Source: Nannocystis exedens
GTDB taxonomy: Bacteria > Myxococcota_A > Polyangia > Polyangiales > Polyangiaceae
Direction of reading: 5' to 3'
Length of the DNA: 52,219 nt
NCBI GenBank assembly: GCA_945861885.1
Contig: CAMAVR010000019.1
Coordinates: 1 to 52,219, forward strand
A model generated the notes under the pieces. The model was not told the origin of the DNA, searched no databases, and saw nothing but the letters and a program-made list of their open reading frames with translations. The translations under genes were made by a program, and so were the position numbers. Position 1 is the stretch's first letter. Each line of letters begins with the position of its first letter. This document shows, piece by piece, positions 26,148 through 34,645 of the stretch.

Positions 26148-27155
26148 ATGGGGCCGACCAATCGCTCTTCGGTCGTATGCGGGTCGCTCATTGTTGGCGG
26201 GTTTCACGGTCACGCGCTCACCGCTTCGTTTGAAAAAGCGTTAGCCACAGGCGAACGCGGCGGCGCGATTTTGTTTCGACGCAATATCCCGAGCTCGTTC
26301 GATGAACTCCGCACGTTGACGAAGAGCATTCGCGCTGTCGCGAAGCTAACGGCTATCGTCGGCGTCGACCAAGAAGGGGGGCGCGTTGCGCGCATCGGTA
26401 AGCCTGCGATGGTCATCCCGCCTGCTCGCGAACTTGCGTCGCAAGATCCGGAAGCGCTTTTTAGGCTCGCCGAAGCGCAAGGTCGAGAGCTCGCATCGCT
26501 CGGCTTTACAATCAACTTCGCGCCGGTGCTCGACATCGACTCCTGCGCTACCAATCCGGTCATAGGCGATCGGTCGTTCGGGAAGGCGGCCGACGACGTC
26601 GTTCGCAGCGCGATCCCGTTTGCGCTAGGGCTCCAAAATGGCGGAGTCGCCGCCTGCGCAAAGCATTTTCCGGGGCACGGCGATACGACGCGCGATTCGC
26701 ATTTCGATCTCCCGGTCGTTGATGCCGCGCGCGAACAGCTCCAAGCGCGCGAATGGCTCCCGTTCAAAGCGGCGGCAGCAGCGGGCGTTCGATGCATGAT
26801 GACGGCGCATGTCGTCTATCCAGCGGTCGATACGCTCCCGGCAACGCTCTCGCATCGCTTTTGCACCGAGATTTTGCGCGATTTTATAGGCTTTCGCGGC
26901 GCATTGTTCTCTGATGACCTCGAGATGAAAGCGCTCGCCGACCGCTATTCGATCGAAGACTCGGCAACGCTGGCGATCGAAGCCGGGTGCGACGCCCTGC
27001 TGGTCTGTTCAGACGAAGAGATGCAGTCGCGCGCGCACGAAGCGCTCTGTCGCCGCTACGAATCAAACGCACGCTTTCGCGAACGATGCGACGAAGCATC
27101 GATGCGCATCGAGCACTTCTTACGCTCCAACAACATTTCGGTCCACTCCACATGA
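26148..27155 (+). CDS. nagZ: Beta-N-acetylhexosaminidase (GH3, NagZ type)
   Basis: 335 residues, the usual NagZ length and a single GH3 domain without signal peptide, so cytoplasmic. IVGVDQEGGRVAR, NFAPVLDID, GDRSFG, KHFPGHGDTTRDSHFDLP (the catalytic acid/base His-Asp dyad loop) and FSDDLEMKAL (the nucleophile Asp) are all present. NagZ removes GlcNAc from anhydromuropeptides during cell-wall recycling. It is translationally coupled to hutI (ATGA overlap, 27152-27155). Confidence 0.93.
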   Translation: MGPTNRSSVVCGSLIVGGFHGHALTASFEKALATGERGGAILFRRNIPSSFDELRTLTKSIRAVAKLTAIVGVDQEGGRVARIGKPAMVIPPARELASQDPEALFRLAEAQGRELASLGFTINFAPVLDIDSCATNPVIGDRSFGKAADDVVRSAIPFALGLQNGGVAACAKHFPGHGDTTRDSHFDLPVVDAAREQLQAREWLPFKAAAAAGVRCMMTAHVVYPAVDTLPATLSHRFCTEILRDFIGFRGALFSDDLEMKALADRYSIEDSATLAIEAGCDALLVCSDEEMQSRAHEALCRRYESNARFRERCDEASMRIEHFLRSNNISVHST

Positions 27156-28486
27156 CAAACTTGCGAGGGTACCGCGCCAGTCGTGTCGTGACGTGCGATC
27201 CCAAGATCGCAAACGGCTCGAATGAGCTCGGCGTGATTGAAAACGGTGTTGTTGTTATCGACGATGCGAGGGTAGCTTTTGTAGGCAGAGAGAGCGATGC
27301 GCCGCCGGTTCGCAATTGGACAGATTGCGGCGAGCGCGTGATCACACCGGGGCTCATCGACGCGCATACGCACGCGTGCTGGGCCGGTTCGCGGCACGAC
27401 GAGTATGTCGCACGAATGGCTGGAGGCGATTATCGCGCGATTGCCGCGGCCGGCGGCGGTATTTTGTCGACGCACCGGGCGGTGATGGCCGCGAGCGAAG
27501 ACGAACTCGTTCATCAGCTAACCGGTCGGTTGTCACGCATGCTCCGTCTCGGCGTAACGACATGCGAAGTAAAAAGCGGCTATGGGCTCGTCGCCGATGC
27601 GGAGTTGAAGCAGCTTCGAGCGATTGCGCGCGCGTCAAAAATGCCGAATTTACCGCATATTGTGCCTACTTTTCTCGCACTGCACGCGGTGCCGCCCGGT
27701 GTCGACCGCGACCAATATGTCGCATCGGTGGTGAACGAGACGTTGCCAGCTGTTGCGCGCGAACAGCTCGCGCAATTTGTCGACGCATACATCGACGCGA
27801 ATGCGTTTACTGCCGAACAGGGGCGCGCGATTGCCACTGCAGCGCGCGCGCACGGTCTCGGCATTCGGATGCATGTAGGGCAATTTGCCGATATCGGCGG
27901 CGCGGAGCTTTGCGCTGATTTTTCTGCCGCGTCGGCCGACCATCTTGAGCACATCGGCGACGCGGGCATCGAGCGACTCGCCGCCGCGAAGACGCACGCG
28001 GTACTCCTACCAACCGCGAGCTTCTTGTTGCGACAAGCGCCGCCACCGATCGACAAATTGCGAGCCGCGGGGATCGCTCTCGTCGTGGCGAGCGATGCCA
28101 ACCCAGGGACAGCGCCAACCGAGAGCCTACCGCTAGCAATGGCGCTCGCGGTGCGGCTCTACGGGCTCACCCCAGCAGAAGCGATTCTAGGGGCGACGCG
28201 CAATGCGGCAAATGCGCTAAGGCTGGGCGACCGGGGGGTGCTAGCGAGCGGGAATTGGGCTGATTTGTGCGTGTGGGAGCTACCGCACGAATTCGCGATT
28301 TTGCAGCCATGGGGCGTTTCGCGAACGGAGCGCGTTGTTTGCTCGGGGATCGAGGATCGAGCGCGATCACGCCCTAGCGCTGATATGACAACAAAGGCCT
28401 CCTCTCCCGCTTCGCGGGAGAGGGAAAGCGTGACGAAGTCACGCGAGGGTGAGGGCTCGCGCCCGCCGCGCAAGAACCCCCGTTGA
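27152..28486 (+). CDS. hutI: Imidazolonepropionase
   Basis: Third enzyme of histidine degradation: it opens 4-imidazolone-5-propionate to N-formimino-glutamate. An amidohydrolase-fold enzyme. DAHTHACWAG carries the HxH metal ligands near residue 71; EVKSGYGL, HVGQFADIGGAEL, SADHLEHI and VASDANPGTAP are typical. ATG 27152 overlaps the nagZ stop. The family length would end near residue 411; residues about 411-444 (MTTKASSPASRERESVT...) are encoded by the arm of repeat copy 3, which removed the native stop. No hutH, hutU or hutG is nearby. Confidence 0.92.
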   Translation: MTNLRGYRASRVVTCDPKIANGSNELGVIENGVVVIDDARVAFVGRESDAPPVRNWTDCGERVITPGLIDAHTHACWAGSRHDEYVARMAGGDYRAIAAAGGGILSTHRAVMAASEDELVHQLTGRLSRMLRLGVTTCEVKSGYGLVADAELKQLRAIARASKMPNLPHIVPTFLALHAVPPGVDRDQYVASVVNETLPAVAREQLAQFVDAYIDANAFTAEQGRAIATAARAHGLGIRMHVGQFADIGGAELCADFSAASADHLEHIGDAGIERLAAAKTHAVLLPTASFLLRQAPPPIDKLRAAGIALVVASDANPGTAPTESLPLAMALAVRLYGLTPAEAILGATRNAANALRLGDRGVLASGNWADLCVWELPHEFAILQPWGVSRTERVVCSGIEDRARSRPSADMTTKASSPASRERESVTKSREGEGSRPPRKNPR

Positions 28487-28774
28487 CCAAGCTCTCGCCC
28501 AATGAAGCGCCGCACAGATGCAAGCTTCGACGAATGACAAGAACGACGTCGTCGGCATCGGCAATCACGTTGGCGTTTGCGATACACACGACGACAAGTC
28601 CTTGTTTCGCGCCGAAGCCGTCTTGGCTGTTGACTGATGTCCATGACACTTCATCGGACGGGCACTCATTGCGGTTGCTTCGATTTTGATCTTTGTATGT
28701 GAATTTAAGACCTTTTAGCCCTCACCCTCGCGTGACTTCGTCACGCTTTCCCTCTCCCGCTTCGCGGGAGAGGT
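28386..28774 (-). mobile_element. MITE-like repeat element, copy 3
   Basis: About 389 bases, inverted relative to copies 1 and 2. The arm at 28396-28460 lies inside the hutI reading frame. The core (28480-28710) is inverted and the second arm ends at 28774, 28 bases before the stop of the opposing lipoprotein gene. In its own orientation the core reads as an unbroken frame on the minus strand (about 28374-28700) containing DEVSWTSVNSQDGFGAKQG. The same frame is stopped in copies 1 and 2 after HLCGASLG and is frame-shifted near its start in copy 2. It looks like decayed coding sequence rather than a gene. Confidence 0.82.
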
Positions 28775-28802
28775 GGGCGGGCTCCTTTTTTTTACAATCG
28801 CG

Positions 28803-29249
28803 CTAGCGAGGGCCGCCGTAAATCTCGACCGTGAAGCTAAATGCCCCCGCGACCTCCCCGTTGAACCGCCGGTACTCTAGCTTCACCTGGTGCACACCGA
28901 CCGGTAGGATCGCGTTGCTCCAGCTCCACAGAATAACCTGCGTTCTATCGGCCCCTAATAGCCCGCTTGTCGAGGGCTGATAGCTTGAAACGCCCTTGCC
29001 TAGCCCCGGATTGGTCTCCGTGACGACCCAGCTGTAGCCGGCTGACGGTTTACTTTTTAGATGCACCGCCAGATCGATCCCCTCGGGGATTCGGACTGTT
29101 ATTCCGTTGTCGGCTTCCGTGAGCACTTTTTGCCCACGAATGAGCGCTTTGCCATCGACGCCTTGAGTCTCGGATGGCGACAGGTTGGACGGCTCTGATG
29201 AACAGCCTGAAATCGCAGTCGCGATAAATACAGATGTCAATAGTCGCAT
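28803..29249 (-). CDS. Chagasin-like (I42) protease-inhibitor lipoprotein
   Basis: 148 residues. A lipoprotein signal ends at ISGC (Cys near 16). The mature part is an Ig-like beta-sandwich matching the chagasin/ICP family of papain-type cysteine-protease inhibitors: loop SKPSAGYSW (the family's NPTTGYxW), the Gly-rich middle loop GLLGADRT and the LEYRRF region (the RPW loop position), with LPVGVHQVKLEYRR and FSFTVEIYG as late strands. The second and third loops are diverged. Anchored to the envelope, it could protect against the cell's own or a neighbour's proteases. It is convergent with hutI across repeat copy 3. Confidence 0.75.
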   Translation of the reverse strand: MRLLTSVFIATAISGCSSEPSNLSPSETQGVDGKALIRGQKVLTEADNGITVRIPEGIDLAVHLKSKPSAGYSWVVTETNPGLGKGVSSYQPSTSGLLGADRTQVILWSWSNAILPVGVHQVKLEYRRFNGEVAGAFSFTVEIYGGPR

Positions 29250-29425
29250 CGCTTTTCTCTCTTTTGATAAGGGCTAAGTGCTCCCTGTATACCGAGAAAA
29301 CCACCGCATTTCTAGCCTCTTTGGCGCCTCAGTCACCCCTTCGACGTGTTTGCCGAAGCGCCCTCTTCTGCTATCTCAAACCGCTGCCGTATTGCCGCAT
29401 TTGAGTGAGCGTACCCAATAGCCAT

Positions 29426-30841
29426 ATGACCCCTAAGACTATTCACTTCGTCAGCCTCGGCTGCCCCAAAAATCGCGTTGATACCGAAGTTATGCTCGGC
29501 GTCGCGCAGCAGAACGAGTTCAAACTCGTGCGCGACCCAGACGAAGCCGAAGTCATCGTCATCAACACGTGCGGCTTCATCGGCGAAGCGAAAAAAGAGT
29601 CGATCGACACAATCTTCGAGCTCGCGGAGCTAAAAAAGCACGGCGCGTGCAAAAAACTCGTGGTCGCCGGCTGCCTATCGCAGCGCTACCCCGACGAGCT
29701 TGCCGAGCAGATGCCCGAAGTCGACCACTTTTTAGGGTCGAGCGACATGCTGCGCCTCGGAGATGTGCTGCGCGGCGAAGAGAAGCGAATGCTCGTGGGC
29801 AACCCTGCCGATTGGGTCATTCGCGCCAGCGACCCGCGCGTTATCACCGATTCGCGCGTGAGCGCCTACTTGAAAATCGCCGAAGGGTGCAACCGCACCT
29901 GCTCGTTTTGCGTCATTCCGCAGCTGCGCGGCAAGCAGCGCTCGCGCTCGGCCGACGACATCGTGCGTGAAGCCGAGCAGCTCATCGCTTCGGGCGTAAA
30001 AGAGCTAAATTTGGTCTCGCAAGATACCGTTGCGTACGGACGCGACCTCGATAAATCAGAGCGGTCGTCACTCGCAGCGATGGTACGGCGCGTCGCCGAC
30101 CTCCCAGGCGCCAACTGGGTTCGGCTTTTTTATCTCTATCCTGAAACGCTCGACGAAGAGCTAATCGAACTTATCGCCAACCACCCGCGCGTCGTGCCGT
30201 ATGTCGACATGCCGCTGCAGCACGCAGCCGACGCAATGCTAAAACGAATGCGTCGCGGCCACGGAAAAGACAGGCAAAAGAGAGTCGTCGAGCGCCTCAG
30301 AAACGCCGTGCCAGCGCTAACATTTCGAACGGCATTCATCGTAGGCCACCCGGGCGAGACCGAGTCGGAATTCAAAGAGCTATGTGACTTCGTTGAATGG
30401 GCCGAGTTTGAGCATGTTGGAGTATTTCGCTATTCCGACGAAGAGTCGTGCGGCAGTTTCGCGCTCGACGAAAAAGTGACGCCGCTCGTCGCATCGAATC
30501 GCAATCGCCGCTTGATGGCGATTCAGCGAAAAATTGCCCGCAAAAAGAATCAGGCACGAGTCGGCCAGGAGCTCGAAGTGCTGGTCGAAGGCGTGAGCGA
30601 AGAGCACGAATTCGTCGTAAAAGGGCGCCACGCAGGCCAAGCGCCGGGGATCGACGGCGAAGTGTTTTTATCCGACGGTGACGCAAAGCCGGGCGAATTC
30701 GTCCGCGTCGTCGTCTCGCAAGCAAGCGACTACGATTTGGTCGGTGACGTCGTCACCGGCGACAGCGAACGTTCGATCGTTCTACCAAAACGCCGAGTCG
30801 CACTAAAAGTCGTCAGTTCGGGTGCTGGATCACACAAATAG
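29426..30841 (+). CDS. rimO: Ribosomal protein S12 methylthiotransferase
   Basis: A radical-SAM enzyme that methylthiolates Asp in ribosomal protein S12. 471 residues from ATG 29426, which begins the canonical MTPKTIHFVSLGCPKNRVDTE; the upstream in-frame GTG at 29405 is less likely. The N-terminal cluster Cys are in LGCPKN, NTCGFIGEAK and VAGCLSQRY. The radical-SAM motif is CNRTCSFCVIP (about residue 156). A C-terminal TRAM domain (about 390-455) binds substrate. It stands alone on its strand. Confidence 0.96.
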   Translation: MTPKTIHFVSLGCPKNRVDTEVMLGVAQQNEFKLVRDPDEAEVIVINTCGFIGEAKKESIDTIFELAELKKHGACKKLVVAGCLSQRYPDELAEQMPEVDHFLGSSDMLRLGDVLRGEEKRMLVGNPADWVIRASDPRVITDSRVSAYLKIAEGCNRTCSFCVIPQLRGKQRSRSADDIVREAEQLIASGVKELNLVSQDTVAYGRDLDKSERSSLAAMVRRVADLPGANWVRLFYLYPETLDEELIELIANHPRVVPYVDMPLQHAADAMLKRMRRGHGKDRQKRVVERLRNAVPALTFRTAFIVGHPGETESEFKELCDFVEWAEFEHVGVFRYSDEESCGSFALDEKVTPLVASNRNRRLMAIQRKIARKKNQARVGQELEVLVEGVSEEHEFVVKGRHAGQAPGIDGEVFLSDGDAKPGEFVRVVVSQASDYDLVGDVVTGDSERSIVLPKRRVALKVVSSGAGSHK

Positions 30842-30880
30842 GATTGCCAGTTCGTAGTGCGATGAAGCATGGGAGCAGGA

Positions 30881-32527
30881 ATGCGCTTTCTGCCTACTTA
30901 TCACCGCACGACTAACCTTTTACCATATTCCAGCATCCTGCTAGTTTCGCTCCTCGCGGGCTGCTCTTCTTCGACTTCTCCAATGTCCGACGGCGCGGCA
31001 TCGGCGGGTCCGATTCGGGCAAACGTCGAGAGCATCGTCCCGACGGCAGAGCACTGCATCGAGATTCTAAAAACGCCAATCGCGATTCAGATCCCGCTAG
31101 CAACCGACCGAACCACGCTTCTAAAGCAGATCGACTTCGCTCATTGTAAAAATCAGGAGCGGCGGCGCCAGATTAGAGCGCGCCTTCTCGCCGAGCATGT
31201 TGGACGCGAACCGTTTAGGCATGGCATCACCGTCGTGGGCGGCTCGTTCAATGCGCAGAACATTCTTGCTCACATGAGCGACGAACTGCGGCGCGCGTCG
31301 GTCATCATGGCGATCGAATCGGGCGCGACCGGCATCGGCCTGCTCGCCGGCTATCCAATCACGATTCAGAGCTGGGAGACGGTATTTAGCGGCCGCTCAG
31401 GTTACGCAGAGCCATCAGACTTTCGACTGCTTCATCCGTCAGTCGACACGTTTGCCACTGCCGAGTCGCTCGCGCGCACAAAAATTATCAACGAATTTCT
31501 CCTCGATGTCCCAGTAATCAATTGTCGGGTGACCGGCATTCGCAAAATTGAGGCGACAGCAGAGGGGGCGCCTTCTCAAAAGACGTTAGCCGGCCGTTGC
31601 ACACTAGAACCTTCGAGCGACGAGGTGACGGGCGAGTCGTTTGAGTTCGAGAGCAACGGCATCATCATGAGCGCGGGGATGGGGGCACCGAGAAAGCTGC
31701 CCGACGAGGCTATCGCGCCAGAAGCGCGAGCTGCGCTAACAACACCGGAGGCGCCACGCCTTCTCAACGAGCTCGGGTATTTTGCGCACTATTTTTCCGA
31801 GAAAAATAGGCTAAAACAGGGCATGTCGCTGGCCGGCCAGTCGGTTGCTATTGCCGGCTCTGGCGTCGGCGCTCTCGTCGTCGTCGCTTCGATGTTCGAC
31901 TGCATCGCCGATCGCGATCGTCCTAGCAAAGTAATCCTGTTCGCCAACCGCGCCGACATCGAGGCTTCGCTCGAGCTTCCATTTTTTGCGCCCGTCGAAG
32001 CCGAGTATCGAAAATTTATCGACGGGAAACCGACACCACTCGAGATCGTCGAAGGTTCTGGTCGCAACATTCGCGTCGAGTTGCCTGGAGATATGGCGGA
32101 GGGAAGGCTGTTTACGGTGACGCCTCGCAGCGGCGCTAGCCCGATCGCTCGAAAAGTCGACCTTCTGATAACGTCGCTTGGCTACGATTTTGACTATTCA
32201 GAGCTTTTACCCGGCGGAAAGCCTGAGTTCCTACCTTTGTTCGATCGCGTCCAATTCAAGTCGATTCATGGTGAGGCTGTCGAGGCAACGGTACCGATCG
32301 CTCTGCAATGGGGCGGCGCGCCGCTATTTATCACCGGAGCGCAGATGTACGCGTCGCAACAGCTCATTCGGCCAGGCGATCGCGCGCGCTTTGACGCCGG
32401 TCGCGAAGCCCAACGCGCCGCGCTCGGCGGTAAAGACAGCAGAGAGTGGCCCGACGGTGTCTTAGGGCATCAAGGGTCAGTCACATCACGGTTCGGCCAA
32501 ACAGCGTCACAACGATTCGTTTTTTAG
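30881..32527 (+). CDS. Flavoprotein-like lipoprotein
   Basis: 548 residues. ATG 30881 is chosen because GGGAG lies five bases before it; ATG 30869 is in frame. The signal peptide ends at LLAGCSSS. Two dinucleotide-binding-like stretches are seen: HGITVVGGSFNAQNILA (about residue 120) and GQSVAIAGSGVGALVVVASM (about residue 320), the second a good GxGxxG. LLITSLGYDFDYSELLPGG and GAPLFITGAQMYA fit the late part of FAD/NAD(P)-dependent oxidoreductases. The function is unknown. Its 3' end overlaps convergent coaBC by about 20 bases. Confidence 0.68.
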   Translation: MRFLPTYHRTTNLLPYSSILLVSLLAGCSSSTSPMSDGAASAGPIRANVESIVPTAEHCIEILKTPIAIQIPLATDRTTLLKQIDFAHCKNQERRRQIRARLLAEHVGREPFRHGITVVGGSFNAQNILAHMSDELRRASVIMAIESGATGIGLLAGYPITIQSWETVFSGRSGYAEPSDFRLLHPSVDTFATAESLARTKIINEFLLDVPVINCRVTGIRKIEATAEGAPSQKTLAGRCTLEPSSDEVTGESFEFESNGIIMSAGMGAPRKLPDEAIAPEARAALTTPEAPRLLNELGYFAHYFSEKNRLKQGMSLAGQSVAIAGSGVGALVVVASMFDCIADRDRPSKVILFANRADIEASLELPFFAPVEAEYRKFIDGKPTPLEIVEGSGRNIRVELPGDMAEGRLFTVTPRSGASPIARKVDLLITSLGYDFDYSELLPGGKPEFLPLFDRVQFKSIHGEAVEATVPIALQWGGAPLFITGAQMYASQQLIRPGDRARFDAGREAQRAALGGKDSREWPDGVLGHQGSVTSRFGQTASQRFVF

Positions 32528-33730
32528 GCGCGCCATCACCCAATCGACCACAGCTCCCGCCACCGCATCTTTGTGCGCACGCGGAATGTCGGTCACCGAA
32601 GTTTCCTCGACAACATAAACCGCGTTTTCATCCCCTCCAAACGCGACCGCCGCTTCATTCGCAATCACAACGTCGACGCGCTTGGACAGTATTTTTCCGC
32701 GCGCGTAGCCGACGATCGCATCGCGATCGCCTGTCTCGACGGCAAATCCAACGAGCAGCGGCGCGCCGTTCGCACGCATCGCGCCGAGTTCGGCCAGAAT
32801 GTCGACGTTTCGAATCATCTCGACGCTCGTATGATCGCCCTGTTTTTTTAGCTTTTTTTCACTCCTCTCGCGTGGGCGATAGTCGGCCACTGCCGCCGCC
32901 ATCACGACTGCATCGACGTTGGACATCGCCTCGCCGACTGCGTCGAGCACGGCGCGATGCATCTCTTGCGCGCTCCGAACGTCGATGCGAGTGACCCCGC
33001 CAGGCGTTGCGAGAGCGACGGGGCCCGCCACTAGCTTTACTTCCGCGCCGCGCATCGCCGCATTTCGTGCGATTGCAAACCCCATCTTGCCGCTTGACCG
33101 ATTGCCAATAAAACGAACCGGATCGACATCTTCAATCGTTGGACCGGCCGTCACCAACATGCGCACACCGCGCAAATCTTGCGGCGTCATCGCCTCGACG
33201 ATCGCGTCGACAATCGCATCCGGATCAGCCATCCGCCCAACGCCGCTATCGCCCGAGGCAACCGGACCATCGACCGGCCCGGCAAACTTGTAGCCGCGCG
33301 CCGATAGCGTCGCCGCGTTTGCTTGCGTTGCGGCATTGCTCCACATTCTCGGATGCATCGCCGGCGCTATAACAATCGGTGCACGAGCGCATAAAGCGAG
33401 CGCCATCACGAGGTCGTCCGCGCGACCGTGGGTAAGGCGCGCCATCGTATCGGCCGTCGCCGGCACAATCGCGATCACATCGGCGGCGTCTGCGATCGCT
33501 ACGTGCATCTCGCCCGGATACGCCGGATCCCACATCGACGTCGCGACCGGCTCGCCGCAAATCCCCGACAATGTCACCGGCCCGATAAACTTCGCGGCCG
33601 ATTCGGTCATTACCGGAATGACGCGCGCGCCCGATGTCACCAGCCGACGCGCGACTTCAATCGCTTTATAGGCCGCGATACTCCCGGTAATTGCGAGCGC
33701 CACAGTGCGCCCCGCGAGACGATAGCTCAT
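32507..33730 (-). CDS. coaBC: CoaBC: phosphopantothenoylcysteine synthetase/decarboxylase
   Basis: Bifunctional enzyme of coenzyme A synthesis: the C-terminal half joins 4'-phosphopantothenate to cysteine and the N-terminal half decarboxylates the product. 407 residues, the normal length. The FMN-binding CoaC part shows GSIAAYKAIEVARRL, the active-site His in PGEMHVAIAD, APAMHPRMW and ASGDSGVGRMADP. The CoaB part shows TAGPTIEDVDPVRFIGNRSSGKMG and the Lys-rich KKLKKQ loop. It lies 26 bases after allA on the same strand and may be co-transcribed with the ureide genes. Confidence 0.96.
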   Translation of the reverse strand: MSYRLAGRTVALAITGSIAAYKAIEVARRLVTSGARVIPVMTESAAKFIGPVTLSGICGEPVATSMWDPAYPGEMHVAIADAADVIAIVPATADTMARLTHGRADDLVMALALCARAPIVIAPAMHPRMWSNAATQANAATLSARGYKFAGPVDGPVASGDSGVGRMADPDAIVDAIVEAMTPQDLRGVRMLVTAGPTIEDVDPVRFIGNRSSGKMGFAIARNAAMRGAEVKLVAGPVALATPGGVTRIDVRSAQEMHRAVLDAVGEAMSNVDAVVMAAAVADYRPRERSEKKLKKQGDHTSVEMIRNVDILAELGAMRANGAPLLVGFAVETGDRDAIVGYARGKILSKRVDVVIANEAAVAFGGDENAVYVVEETSVTDIPRAHKDAVAGAVVDWVMARLKNESL

Positions 33731-33756
33731 GTCCAGTGATCATAGCGCAATTAGTG

Positions 33757-34287
33757 TCAGTCGCCTTTCGGAACAAAATCGACGGTAATTTGAGCCGAAG
33801 CGGGCCACTCGACACAATCGCCATCGCCTCCAACCTCCCACACGAGCGACACAAAATCGATCTCCTGATCAAGCGCGACAATCGGATGGTGCCATACCCC
33901 CGGCCGGTATGTGATGCCGGTTTTCCCGTCGACAACAAATGCGCGCAGCGTTGCCAAATCGGGAACACTCGCCCCTTCAGCGACGACCACAAGATAACGC
34001 CGCGCGTTCATTGGCACGAAAAGCTGCGTCGATAGCGGGTGCTTTTCGAGCATCGTCACGTTAAATTGATCGCCATGCCACGGCGTCGATCGAAAGACCG
34101 ACACGTTCGGCCGAGCCGATTCACCACGCATATTCTCGAGGCTACTCAACGCGCCATAACGCCGCGCCGTACCGAGATTGGCCGCCTCCCCTTCGCTATC
34201 ACCGGCGCCCGCGCGCACAAGCTCACCGTACGCCTGGTAGGCTGCCAGTTCGATCGGTCGCGCGACAATCGCCACTCGCGTCATCAT
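33757..34287 (-). CDS. allA: Ureidoglycolate lyase
   Basis: Splits ureidoglycolate into glyoxylate and urea, the last step of the local ureide route. 176 residues, a cupin-like beta fold. NVSVFRSTPW, MLEKHPLSTQLFVPM, YLVVVA, AFVVDGKTGITYRPGVWHHPI and the late FVSLVWE segments match the family closely; the GVWHHP motif carries active-site His. The gene follows uraH with a 7-base gap. No urease genes are in the window for the urea released. Confidence 0.93.
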   Translation of the reverse strand: MMTRVAIVARPIELAAYQAYGELVRAGAGDSEGEAANLGTARRYGALSSLENMRGESARPNVSVFRSTPWHGDQFNVTMLEKHPLSTQLFVPMNARRYLVVVAEGASVPDLATLRAFVVDGKTGITYRPGVWHHPIVALDQEIDFVSLVWEVGGDGDCVEWPASAQITVDFVPKGD

Positions 34288-34294
34288 CTCACGC

Positions 34295-34645
34295 TCAAGA
34301 GCCGCGGTATGTCGAGTAGCCGAACGGGCTCAATAGTAGCGGCACATGGTAGTGCTGCTCGGCGTCATCGACGCGAAAGTCGATCGTCACGGTCGGAAAG
34401 AAGCCGCGGCGACCAAGCGCCTCATGATAGTCGCCCACGTGCAAACAAAGGCGATACGTTGCCATTTGAAGCGCGCTTCCGGCGAGCAGTGATTTTGCGC
34501 GCCCATCTGCGTCGGTCTTTCCGCTACCGACAAGCTCCGCCGCGCCGTCGCTGTTCAATCGAAAAAGTTGGACGCCGACATCGTGAGCCGGCTTTCCGCG
34601 TGCCACATCGAGAACGTGCGTCGTAATTGCGCCACTTGTTGTCAT
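34295..34645 (-). CDS. uraH: 5-Hydroxyisourate hydrolase
   Basis: A transthyretin-related protein that hydrolyses 5-hydroxyisourate to OHCU. 116 residues. The N-terminal ITTHVLDVARGKPA, central GKTDADGR and C-terminal LLLSPFGYSTYRGS (the family signature YRGS) are all intact. No signal peptide, so cytoplasmic. ATG 34645 overlaps the uraD stop codon (ATGA), showing translational coupling. Confidence 0.96.
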   Translation of the reverse strand: MTTSGAITTHVLDVARGKPAHDVGVQLFRLNSDGAAELVGSGKTDADGRAKSLLAGSALQMATYRLCLHVGDYHEALGRRGFFPTVTIDFRVDDAEQHYHVPLLLSPFGYSTYRGS

